Assembly (NCBI RefSeq): GCF_014205845.1
Contig: NZ_JACHCR010000002.1
Coordinates: 80,980-144,979, forward strand
Direction of reading: 5' to 3'
Length of the DNA stretch: 64,000 bases
From: Mucilaginibacter cryoferens
GTDB taxonomy: Bacteria > Bacteroidota > Bacteroidia > Sphingobacteriales > Sphingobacteriaceae
The notes under the pieces: model-generated
Seen by the model: only the letters and a program-made list of their open reading frames with translations
What the model was told of the DNA's origin: nothing
Databases searched by the model: none
Shown: piece by piece, positions 1 to 8,451 of the stretch
How the letters are laid out: every line of letters starts with the position of its first letter
Position numbering within the stretch: position 1 is the stretch's first letter
Made by a program: the position numbers and the translations under genes

Positions 1-2
1 CC

Positions 3-347
3 ATGAAAAATTATGAAACTTTAGTGGATGCCACCAACGACCTTTTAAAAAGGGGATACACGGCCAATCTTACCTTAGATGGCGATACTATAAACGATAA
101 CAAACAAGGCATTCATATGGGTGGCGATGACTTTGAAATTGACGAATTTTATAGGTTTGAAGGTGCCAGTAACCCCGATGATACCTCCATAATTTATGCC
201 GTATCATCAACCAGGTATAAGTTGAAAGGTATTTTAATAAACGCCTACGGCGCTTATGCAGATAATAGCTCATCGGCTATTGTGGCCAAGCTGCACCATG
301 GCCAGGTAAGCCATCATTTGCACAGGGAAGATAAGCCAGACGCGTAG
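3..347 (+). CDS. small conserved hypothetical protein
   Basis: A 114-residue soluble protein with no signal peptide or membrane segment. It starts at an ATG two bases from the window edge, so an upstream start cannot be excluded, but the N-terminus MKNYETLVDATNDLLKRGY looks like a natural beginning. It is rich in Asp/Asn and ends in a His-rich stretch (HHGQVSHHLHRED, residues 98-110). From memory, short Bacteroidota proteins of this type are often labelled phosphoribosylpyrophosphate synthetase, but at this length it cannot hold that enzyme's two domains and the label should not be trusted. No function is assigned. Confidence 0.7.
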   Translation: MKNYETLVDATNDLLKRGYTANLTLDGDTINDNKQGIHMGGDDFEIDEFYRFEGASNPDDTSIIYAVSSTRYKLKGILINAYGAYADNSSSAIVAKLHHGQVSHHLHREDKPDA

Positions 348-355
348 TTTATTTA

Positions 356-470
356 GATGTGCAGATTTTAAATTTCAGATGTGCAGATGATTGATTTGAT
401 AATGGTTTATTTCATCATTTGAAATCTGCACATCGTTTTTAAATCATTTGCACATCTGAAATCTGCATAT
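356..470. repeat. nested intergenic inverted repeat
   Basis: The gap between two converging genes is filled by copies of a word close to ATTTCAGATGTGCAGAT in both orientations. GATGTGCAGATTT (356-368) pairs perfectly with AAATCTGCACATC (422-434), and ATTTCAGATGTGCA (372-385) pairs with the stretch around 449-462. It would fold into a bidirectional stem-loop and probably acts as the shared terminator. Its word structure suggests an interspersed repeat family of the genome. Confidence 0.6.
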
Positions 471-481
471 CTTTTTTCAAT

Positions 482-1030
482 TTACAATTCTTTCAATATC
501 TTCTTCCCTCCCGATTGTATCGCTGCGCTGCCATTACGCATTAAAAACTGCATCTGGTTGCCAAGTTCTTCTTTTACCCAGGGAAAGGTGTCTTTAAGAT
601 TAAACAGTGCATAGCCTGCAAATATCTTCACTGCAACCTTAGTACCGGGGTTTATCATCCAATCAAACAATTGTTCAACAACCGGTTCCAAATTAATTTC
701 TTTCAGTTTTAGCTGTATGGATGATAGTGCTTTGGCATCTGTTATGTGCATTGTTATTTTTGCATAATGCCGCATGCAACCCTGGTGTTTTACTTCTTTA
801 AACCGCGAGATCATGTAGTATAGGTCTGGCAGATAACTTTCCGCATCTTTTAAAAATACATTTTCCAGTAACCAGGCCGCGCGGAAAGCGACAGCTTTAT
901 TGGTGTGAAATGTAATATCTATTAAATCGCGCAGTGCAAATTGTTGCTCCTTCAATATCCGGCTCAGTTCAAGCACCTTTAATTTGCCAATGGTATTGGC
1001 TATTTGCCCAATGAGTTCTGCCTGCGTCAT
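482..1030 (-). CDS. HEAT-repeat-like conserved protein
   Basis: A 182-residue, predominantly helical cytoplasmic protein with no signal peptide. Helical pairs such as those around residues 28-60 (ALRDLIDITFHTNKAVAFRA) and 125-170 (KVAVKIFAGYALFNLKD...) resemble HEAT/ARM repeats, a fold used for protein-protein contacts. No catalytic motif is visible. It is transcribed away from the M16 peptidase genes, with a 116-bp divergent spacer. The fold assignment is an inference from helix periodicity; the function is unknown. Confidence 0.6.
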   Translation of the reverse strand: MTQAELIGQIANTIGKLKVLELSRILKEQQFALRDLIDITFHTNKAVAFRAAWLLENVFLKDAESYLPDLYYMISRFKEVKHQGCMRHYAKITMHITDAKALSSIQLKLKEINLEPVVEQLFDWMINPGTKVAVKIFAGYALFNLKDTFPWVKEELGNQMQFLMRNGSAAIQSGGKKILKEL

Positions 1031-1116
1031 AGTTAAAGTTAATAAGGAATTTTTTTATTTTCTTGATTCTTAACTCTTGATTCTTGCATCTTTCCGCCCA
1101 TTGTCGGCAAAAGTTT

Positions 1117-1124
1117 TACATTTG
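1117..1124 (+). promoter_or_regulatory. candidate Bacteroidota -7 box for M16 operon
   Basis: TACATTTG matches the Bacteroidota -7 consensus TAnnTTTG, 22 bp before the ATG of the first M16 gene. An upstream TTG at 1101-1103 is closer than the usual -33 spacing, so only the -7 half is supported. Confidence 0.35.
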
Positions 1125-1146
1125 CTTTGTTTAAACGTAACTATTC

Positions 1147-2427
1147 ATGGTTAAATTCAACCGATTTACACTGGATAATGGCCTTAGGGTTATTGTTCAC
1201 GAAGATAATACTACGCCTATGGCAGTGCTCAACATTCTATACGATGTTGGCGCACGTGACGAAGACCCCGGGCAAACCGGCTTTGCCCACTTATTTGAGC
1301 ACCTGATGTTTGGTGGCTCTGTAAATATCCCAAGCTATGATGAACCTCTGCAAAGGGTAGGCGGCGAAAACAATGCTTTTACCAGCAACGATATCACCAA
1401 CTATTACATCACCCTGCCGTCGGCCAATATAGAGACCGCCTTTTGGCTCGAAAGTGATCGTATGCTAAGTCTTGCCTTTAGCGAGAAAAGTCTGGAGGTG
1501 CAGCGCAACGTGGTAATAGAGGAGTTTAAGCAGCGTTACCTTAACCAGCCTTACGGCGATGTTTGGTTAAAACTGCGCCCGCTGGTTTATAAGGAGCATT
1601 CGTACCGTTGGGCAACCATAGGTAAAACTATTAAGCATATTGAGGATGCTAAAATTGAGGATGTAAAGGCGTTCTTTAAAAAGCACTACAATCCGCAAAA
1701 TGCCATTATGGTAGTAGGCGGTAATATCACTACCGAAGAAGTAAAACAACTCTCCGAAAAATGGTTTGGATCTATCCCGGCAGGTGAAAAATACACCCGT
1801 AACTTGCCACAGGAGCCCGAGCAACACGAAGAGCGCCGCGAAACAGTAACCGCCAAAGTGCCCTTGAATGATGTATATATCGCTTTCCAGATGGGAGCCC
1901 GCCTGGATGACGATTATTACCCGGTTGAGTTATTGAGCGATATTCTTTCGCGCGGTCATTCATCACGCCTTTACCGCAGTTTGGTGCAGGATAAACAGAT
2001 TTTTAGCGAAGTGCATGCCTATATTACCAGCAGCCTGGATAAGGGTATGTTTGTGTTGGAGGGTAAGCCGCTGGAAAACATCAGCATTGAACAAGCCGAA
2101 GCTGCCCTTTGGGAAGAGTTGGAAAAAGTAAAAGATACCGAAATTCCGGCCGATGAGCTTACCAAGGTACAAAACAAAACCGAATCTACCATGGTGTTTT
2201 CCGAAATGTCGTTGCTGGATAAAGCCATGAACCTGGCCTCGTTTGAGCTTTTGGGCGATGCCGACCTGCTAAACCAGGAAACCGCCAAATACCTGGCAGT
2301 TACTGCTGCGCAGATAAAACAAGCTGCCAACAAGATATTCAGAAAAGATAATTCGTCAACACTGATTTATCTTGCCGAGCAAGCAGAGATAATGTCTGAA
2401 TCAGCGTTTTCAGAATTAGAGAATTAA
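1147..2427 (+). CDS. M16 family zinc metallopeptidase, active subunit
   Basis: A 426-residue M16 (pitrilysin/processing-peptidase) protein. The inverted zinc motif HxxEH is present as H48-L-F-E51-H52, and the third ligand is in the VVIEEFKQ segment (E125 or E126), the expected distance downstream. The second M16 domain occupies roughly residues 170-426. These enzymes cut short, unfolded peptides within a clamshell chamber. No signal peptide is evident, so a cytoplasmic location is likely. The next gene, 63 bp downstream, is an M16 homologue without the zinc motif, so the two probably form a heterodimer, as in two-chain bacterial M16B pairs. The starting ATG is well supported because the family's N-terminal strand (RFTLDNGLRVIV) begins at residue 6. 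Confidence 0.93.
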   Translation: MVKFNRFTLDNGLRVIVHEDNTTPMAVLNILYDVGARDEDPGQTGFAHLFEHLMFGGSVNIPSYDEPLQRVGGENNAFTSNDITNYYITLPSANIETAFWLESDRMLSLAFSEKSLEVQRNVVIEEFKQRYLNQPYGDVWLKLRPLVYKEHSYRWATIGKTIKHIEDAKIEDVKAFFKKHYNPQNAIMVVGGNITTEEVKQLSEKWFGSIPAGEKYTRNLPQEPEQHEERRETVTAKVPLNDVYIAFQMGARLDDDYYPVELLSDILSRGHSSRLYRSLVQDKQIFSEVHAYITSSLDKGMFVLEGKPLENISIEQAEAALWEELEKVKDTEIPADELTKVQNKTESTMVFSEMSLLDKAMNLASFELLGDADLLNQETAKYLAVTAAQIKQAANKIFRKDNSSTLIYLAEQAEIMSESAFSELEN

Positions 2428-2447
2428 CAGAATCAAAAGTAAATGGA

Positions 2448-2474
2448 CAGGATTCTGAAAATTATTGAATCCTG
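2448..2474. repeat. short inverted repeat between M16 genes
   Basis: CAGGATTC (2448-2455) pairs with GAATCCTG (2467-2474) across an 11-nt loop, with nearby AGAATT/AATTCTG words extending the symmetry. No T-tract follows, so it is more likely a small interspersed palindrome or mRNA-processing hairpin than a terminator. Confidence 0.5.
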
Positions 2475-2490
2475 TAAATTCTGAGCACCA

Positions 2491-3774
2491 ATGACCACAA
2501 TAGACAGAACATTAGCCCCCGATTTTAAGGCTATAGATAATATAACGCTGATAAGGCCCGAGCATAAAAAGCTGGATAACGGTTGCAATATTTATTGCTT
2601 TAACTCCGGCGACCAGGAGTTGGTACGTATAGAGTGGATTTTTTGTAATCTGCGTTTTAACGTTAATAAGCCACTGTTAAACATGGCGGTTAATACCATG
2701 CTTACCGAGGGTACCACTACTTTAACGGCCGCCCAAATTGCCGATAAGGTAGATTTTTATGGCGCTTTTTTGCAAGTGGACTACGGGTACGAGTACTCGC
2801 AGGTAACCCTGTACAGCCTAAACAAACACCTGCACCATACGCTGCCCGTTATTGTTGATATTTTAACCAATTCTACCTTCCCCGAAAAGGAACTCGAAAC
2901 GTTTAAGCGTAACCAACAGCAAAAATTGCAGGTTAGTTTGCAAAAGAACGATATAGTTGGTCGCCGTAATTTTAACAAGGCTATATATGGCGATACCATT
3001 TATGGCGTTGGAGCAAGCTTTGATAATTACAAGGCTTTGCAGCGCGATGAGCTAATTGCTCACTACAGGGAGCAATACCAGCCATCAAATTGTACCATTG
3101 TAATTGCCGGTAAAATAGAACCGGGAACATTAACACTTATCAACGATACCTTTGATAAAAACTGGACTAACGGCAATACCCCTGCCGATATTACCCAGCC
3201 AGAAATTGTACCAGCTAAAGAATTGTTTTATTTAACCGAAAAGGCAGATGCACTACAATCGGCCATTAGGATAGGCAGGCCAATAGTAAACCGTAACCAT
3301 CCCGATTTTCAGCCATTACAGGTTTTAAACACTGTTCTGGGCGGATATTTCGGATCGAGGCTGATGGCTAATATTCGCGAGGATAAAGGTTATACCTATG
3401 GTATAGGCTCGGGCTTAGGCTCATTTAAGCAAGGTGGTTCGTTCTCTATAGCTACCGAAGTAGGGGCTGATGTTTGTAAAGCCGCCCTGGCCGAAGTTGA
3501 AAAGGAGATCAATATCCTTAAAACAGAACTGATACCAGATGAAGAGCTATCGCTGGTGCGTAACTACATGCTGGGCTCGCTGTTAGGCAGCCTGGAGAAC
3601 GTTTTCTCGCATGCCGATAAGTTTAAAAGCATCTATTTTGCTGGTTTAGATTATGATTATTACGACAGGTATGCTGCTACGGTAAAAAGTGTAGGCGCTG
3701 CAAGGTTGCAGGAATTGGCCAATCAGTATTTAAACTTTGATGAGTTTTATAAAGTGATTGTAGGGAAATATTAA
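2491..3774 (+). CDS. M16 family peptidase-like protein, non-catalytic partner
   Basis: A 427-residue M16 homologue. The region where HxxEH should sit reads LLNMAVNTMLTEG, so the zinc site is absent. It keeps the C-terminal-domain signature with the substrate-binding Arg and Tyr (RLMANIREDKGYTYGIGSG, about residues 290-308), which M16 heterodimers supply from the inactive subunit. It is therefore best read as the partner of the upstream M16 gene. No signal peptide. Translation probably starts at the ATG at 2491; the preceding spacer holds a palindrome rather than a promoter, supporting co-transcription. Confidence 0.9.
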   Translation: MTTIDRTLAPDFKAIDNITLIRPEHKKLDNGCNIYCFNSGDQELVRIEWIFCNLRFNVNKPLLNMAVNTMLTEGTTTLTAAQIADKVDFYGAFLQVDYGYEYSQVTLYSLNKHLHHTLPVIVDILTNSTFPEKELETFKRNQQQKLQVSLQKNDIVGRRNFNKAIYGDTIYGVGASFDNYKALQRDELIAHYREQYQPSNCTIVIAGKIEPGTLTLINDTFDKNWTNGNTPADITQPEIVPAKELFYLTEKADALQSAIRIGRPIVNRNHPDFQPLQVLNTVLGGYFGSRLMANIREDKGYTYGIGSGLGSFKQGGSFSIATEVGADVCKAALAEVEKEINILKTELIPDEELSLVRNYMLGSLLGSLENVFSHADKFKSIYFAGLDYDYYDRYAATVKSVGAARLQELANQYLNFDEFYKVIVGKY

Positions 3775-3777
3775 TTT

Positions 3778-3916
3778 TTGATTTCGGATTTCGGAATTGA
3801 GACTTTGGATTTTTATTTCTAAATCCGAAATTGAACATCCGAAATCCGAACTTTCTCCAATTATCACAGTAAGGCAATTTTTAAATAATTTCGGAATCGA
3901 ACATTCGAAATCTCAA
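3778..3916. repeat. ATCCGAAAT-type intergenic inverted repeats
   Basis: The spacer holds several copies of a word near ATTTCGGATTTCGGAAT and its complement ATCCGAAATCCGAA (for example about 3780-3797 against 3822-3850, and again near 3890-3910). It can fold into one or more stem-loops and probably terminates the M16 operon. Short open frames across it are artefacts of the repeat. Confidence 0.5.
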
Positions 3917-3925
3917 ATAATTTAT

Positions 3926-3933
3926 TACCTTTG
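3926..3933 (+). promoter_or_regulatory. candidate -7 promoter box of guaB
   Basis: TACCTTTG fits the TAnnTTTG -7 consensus and lies 35 bp before the guaB ATG, giving a short plausible 5' leader. No clear TTG is seen at the ideal -33 spacing. Confidence 0.5.
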
Positions 3934-3959
3934 CCCGGCAAATAATAACTCCAAAATAA

Positions 3960-5444
<1,485 letters not shown>

Positions 5445-5489
5445 TTTTAGGTGGAGTAGGTGAGTGGTTTAAACAGATAAAGTATAACA

Positions 5490-5542
5490 AAGCCTGTTAG
5501 GTTACAAGTTTTTTACTTTTAACCTAACAGGCTTTTATTTTT
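5490..5542 (+). terminator. intrinsic terminator after guaB
   Basis: A perfect 15-bp stem (5490-5504 with 5520-5534; AAGCCTGTTAGGTTA and its complement) with a 15-nt loop, followed by TTATTTTT. It sits between convergent genes and can also serve the minus-strand gene ending at 5552. Confidence 0.9.
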
Positions 5543-5551
5543 ATAGGTGTT

Positions 5552-6319
5552 TTATTGCCCGTTAACTGATGTTGACTTTGGAATTAGGCTATTGGAGGTT
5601 ATTATTTTTATGGCCTGGTCCATTGCAAAACCTTCTTTTAAAAGCGCATCGTAATATTTTTTGTTCAGTTTAGCGATCTCTGCTATTTTACCAGGCTGCT
5701 GATAGTACGCCAATTGCGCATCCAGAATACTTTTGGCCATAGAAGCATACATGGGTACTACCGAGCTCATGGCACTTGCCATGTCATTAGCGCCGTTTAA
5801 AGATTGTCCGGGTCCATTAACCGGTGGGGGAGGCAGTAACACAACATCTGTTACCTTTACACGCTGTTCTCCGGGCGATGAGTGTATAAGATCTACGTTG
5901 TAGAAATTTAAAAATGTTACGCCATCGGTTCTTTTGCCGGCGCGTTCAATAATGTCGATGCTTTTTGTATTGGCAGGTATCTTTTTAAAATATATCTTAA
6001 ACGATAGTTTATCTCCTGCTTTTTTAAAAATATACCGGGTTTCGGGTGCTACGGCAACGTTTTCAGATTTTACATAGTCATAGTGCTTATTGTCAACATC
6101 GGTTTGAATATAGATTTCCTTATTCAATATGAGCCAGGCATTATCGGTGGTGGCATACTGGTCTAAACTTACAATAGTATATTGCTTATCGGTTTCAATT
6201 TTGGTTATAATGCTGGCTGCACTTTCTGTAACTTCTACCTGGGGATTTACAACGTTTTGAGCGAAAGAGGTGAGGCCGGTTGCAGCTAGTACGACAGTCA
6301 GGAATAAGGCTTTTTTCAT
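5552..6319 (-). CDS. secreted hypothetical protein
   Basis: A 255-residue protein with a clear signal peptide (MKKALFLTVVLAATGLTSFAQ, cleavage after residue 20 or 21). The mature part has a beta-rich segment (about residues 40-165) with KTRYIF/FKIYFKK-like strands, then a proline run (PPPPVNGPG, about 167-175), and a helical C-terminal third. No catalytic or binding motif is recognised. It is monocistronic between a terminator and the divergent LOG gene. Likely periplasmic or surface; function unknown. Confidence 0.75.
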   Translation of the reverse strand: MKKALFLTVVLAATGLTSFAQNVVNPQVEVTESAASIITKIETDKQYTIVSLDQYATTDNAWLILNKEIYIQTDVDNKHYDYVKSENVAVAPETRYIFKKAGDKLSFKIYFKKIPANTKSIDIIERAGKRTDGVTFLNFYNVDLIHSSPGEQRVKVTDVVLLPPPPVNGPGQSLNGANDMASAMSSVVPMYASMAKSILDAQLAYYQQPGKIAEIAKLNKKYYDALLKEGFAMDQAIKIITSNSLIPKSTSVNGQ

Positions 6320-6443
6320 ATGGCATTTGGTTTAAAAGGTTAGGATAAATGTATATCTACAATAATACCTTTTAAATGGATAAACCGGTTAACTTAATGG
6401 ATAATAATATCGGTTTTTGCTGCGAAATGATTACCTGTAAAAT

Positions 6444-6451
6444 TATATTTG
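6444..6451 (+). promoter_or_regulatory. candidate -7 box directly before the LOG gene
   Basis: TATATTTG matches TAnnTTTG and ends only 4 bp before the ATG at 6456, so if used, the transcript would begin at or next to the start codon (leaderless). A TTTTG run at 6415-6419 is a slightly distant -33 candidate. Confidence 0.35.
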
Positions 6452-6455
6452 CGGT

Positions 6456-7034
6456 ATGAAAGCTATCTGCGTATTCTGTGGTGCCAACTTTAATGGCGAT
6501 CCTTTATTGAAACAGGCTATTGAACAATTGGCAGAAGTAATGGTAAGCCGGGAGATAACCCTGGTTTACGGCGGTGGTAAAGTTGGCGTAATGGGGCTTA
6601 TTGCTGATGCTGTTTTAAGCAGAGGAGGTAAAGCAATAGGGGTGATCCCTCAGTTTTTGCTGGATAAAGAAGTTGGCCACACCGGTTTAACCCAGCTGCA
6701 CATTGTACAAAACATGCACCAGCGCAAGCAAATGATGAGCGATCTGTGCGATGGCATTATAACCCTGCCCGGCGGACTGGGTACCCTCGAAGAGTTTTTT
6801 GAAGTACTCACCTGGTTGCAATTAGGTTTACATACCCACCCAATAGGTTTACTAAATACCGGTGGCTATTACGATTCTTTATTGAAACAACTGGATGTAA
6901 TGGTAGACCAAAAATTTTTGAAACCCACCAACCGCGAGCTGGTAATAACCTCCGGCGACCCCATAGAACTGGTAAGCCTGATGGACGGCTTCAACGCCAC
7001 CCCGGCCGAAGTGTGGTTTAAAGACAGATTTTAG
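6456..7034 (+). CDS. LOG family nucleoside-monophosphate phosphoribohydrolase
   Basis: A 192-residue Rossmann-like LOG/TIGR00730 protein. These enzymes hydrolyse the N-glycosidic bond of (cytokinin) riboside 5'-monophosphates to release free base and ribose 5-phosphate; many bacterial members act more generally on AMP. The diagnostic PGGxGTxxE motif is at residues 105-113 (PGGLGTLEE), and the N-terminal CVFCGAN and LVYGGGKVGVMG loops bind phosphate. Length is typical. Cytoplasmic, monocistronic. Formerly such proteins were mislabelled lysine decarboxylases. Whether this one has cytokinin-activating activity cannot be told from sequence. Confidence 0.93.
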   Translation: MKAICVFCGANFNGDPLLKQAIEQLAEVMVSREITLVYGGGKVGVMGLIADAVLSRGGKAIGVIPQFLLDKEVGHTGLTQLHIVQNMHQRKQMMSDLCDGIITLPGGLGTLEEFFEVLTWLQLGLHTHPIGLLNTGGYYDSLLKQLDVMVDQKFLKPTNRELVITSGDPIELVSLMDGFNATPAEVWFKDRF

Positions 7035-7039
7035 GAGGA

Positions 7040-7350
7040 AGGATTTTTGGAGCAAGGAATAAGGATTTTGGGAGTAAGGTTTTTTGGATGTTCGGACTAT
7101 CGGACAAGGAGATCTTTTAACTACGATATATAAAAAGGCGATTGATAGCAATCGCCTCCTTTTATTTCCGGATGGTGTCAAAAAATGAGATCCCTGGGAT
7201 CAGATATGCAACAATCATGTTTCTCTTTGAATCCACTCGTAAACTTGCCCCTTTTGTTGAAAAGACTGAACGTCCGAATATCCAAACATCCGAACGTTCA
7301 ATCGTCCCAAGGTCCTTATTCCTTGCTACTACAAAAAACCTTACTCCCTA
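7040..7350. repeat. facing copies of an intergenic repeat
   Basis: Two copies of one repeat face each other across the space between the LOG and protease genes. The left copy (about 7040-7105) reads GCAAGGAATAAGGA ... GGGAGTAAGGTTTTTTG ... ATGTTCGGA; the right copy (about 7260-7350) is the reverse complement with the same words. Short frames inside (7142-7439) are repeat artefacts. Confidence 0.55.
7136..7166 (+). terminator. intrinsic terminator after LOG gene
   Basis: AGGCGATTG (7136-7144) pairs with CAATCGCCT (7149-7157) over a tetraloop, followed by CCTTTTATTT. It lies between the two facing repeat copies. Confidence 0.75.
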
Positions 7351-7352
7351 AA

Positions 7353-8129
7353 CTAATTAACCTGGCTAATGGTCCAAAAATCGTCGGCAAGGTCGGTGCT
7401 GGTAATATAATCGTATGGCATATAAAAATAACCTTGTAAACCCCAGGCGCTACCCCAGCTGTTGCGGATAATGAAAGCGTTTTTGCTATCGTCGTAACCG
7501 GCAGCCATAACGGCATGGCCACCTAAAACGCTTTCTGTTTTTGCGGGCATATTGAGTACCCCGCTTTGGGCAACAGCACTGCTTTCAAAGCTTTGGTAAA
7601 CGGTAAAACCAAAAACAAAGGGATTGCCGGATGCCAGGCACGATTTTAACTCGTTGATGTTCATGTTGTTTAGCCTGGTATACTGTATAGCAAGATTTTT
7701 CTTAGCTGCTGTATATAAAGTTTTGGTAGGTTTTTTGGCAAATTTGGTAATATCATAAGGCCAAAGGGTTTCGTCGCAAACACCCAGGGTTGACACCGTT
7801 TTTACACCATCGCGCAGCTGTGCGCCGCTATCCTGGCTTACATGGCCTTCCAATGCGCGTTCGTTATAATAAATAAACAGGCGCGAAGGGTTAAATACAG
7901 CCAGTTTCTGCCTCATAAGCTCAAACTGAAATGCGCCGCCTATGGCGTTGGCTGTGCATGAGCCCAGCTGTCCCTGGTCATAAACCGGGGGGCATTGTGG
8001 TCGTAAATCTACCAATGGCGGTAAAGCAACGGCTAAAGCCAGTGGACTAACTATCGAATATCTTAAATCGCGGTGATCGGGCAGGTCGGGGGTCCAGCCG
8101 TAGTGTTTGGTTTGCTGAATCATTGTCAT
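7353..8129 (-). CDS. papain-like (C1A) cysteine protease
   Basis: A 258-residue peptidase C1A domain. The catalytic cysteine is C58 in DQGQLGSCTA, the histidine H205 in GGHAVMAAGYD, and the asparagine N223 in RNSWGSAWG; the oxyanion glutamine is Q52 or Q54. It has no signal peptide, transmembrane segment or classical inhibitory propeptide: only about 40 residues precede the mature-like domain (beginning near VDLRPQCPPV). So it appears cytoplasmic or is exported by a route not visible here. Stand-alone C1 proteases of this layout occur in several bacterial phyla; substrate unknown. Monocistronic, its 3' end lying against the facing repeat. Confidence 0.9.
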   Translation of the reverse strand: MTMIQQTKHYGWTPDLPDHRDLRYSIVSPLALAVALPPLVDLRPQCPPVYDQGQLGSCTANAIGGAFQFELMRQKLAVFNPSRLFIYYNERALEGHVSQDSGAQLRDGVKTVSTLGVCDETLWPYDITKFAKKPTKTLYTAAKKNLAIQYTRLNNMNINELKSCLASGNPFVFGFTVYQSFESSAVAQSGVLNMPAKTESVLGGHAVMAAGYDDSKNAFIIRNSWGSAWGLQGYFYMPYDYITSTDLADDFWTISQVN

Positions 8130-8451
8130 AATAAAGGAGGCTAAGTATTTGTTTGGTAAAGCTATATTGTTTGAGGTTAATACGTATACGTGTTTTTACG
8201 TTAATTAAAACGTATTGCTACTGTATTATATTTAGCTAAAAGTAGAATGGATAAAGCCTAAAGCTAATGGATTGATTTTTAGCATTATTACTTTGGATTA
8301 CGTGAGATTTATTAACAGATGCTATATATTACAGGTAGAAGCACCAGCAACCTGCCGATTAAAATTTAAGCTGCCAACAGAAAACTGCAAACTAAAAATT
8401 AGCTTTGCCAAAGTAATTATCCCTAAATTACGTTTCCTATATAAACCAATT
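8130..8451. other. divergent intergenic spacer with palindrome
   Basis: This 322-bp spacer separates the protease from the carboxylase gene. AATACGT (8179-8185) and ACGTATT (8210-8216) form an inverted repeat with further TACGTATACGT symmetry between, a possible operator. The stretch at about 8340-8400 (CTGCCAACAGAAAACTGCAAACT) looks like an interspersed repeat remnant. It reads open in frame with the downstream gene but does not look coding. Confidence 0.45.

Noticed and set aside
3..347. Phosphoribosylpyrophosphate synthetase label for the first gene
   Set aside because: 114 residues are far too few, and no PRPP-binding loop is present.
7142..7439. Two small plus-strand frames
   Set aside because: They lie in the facing repeat and run antisense into the protease gene.
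8272..8451. N-terminal 60-codon extension of the carboxyltransferase
   Set aside because: It translates repeat-like, low-quality sequence absent from the family; ATG 8452 gives the normal N-terminus.
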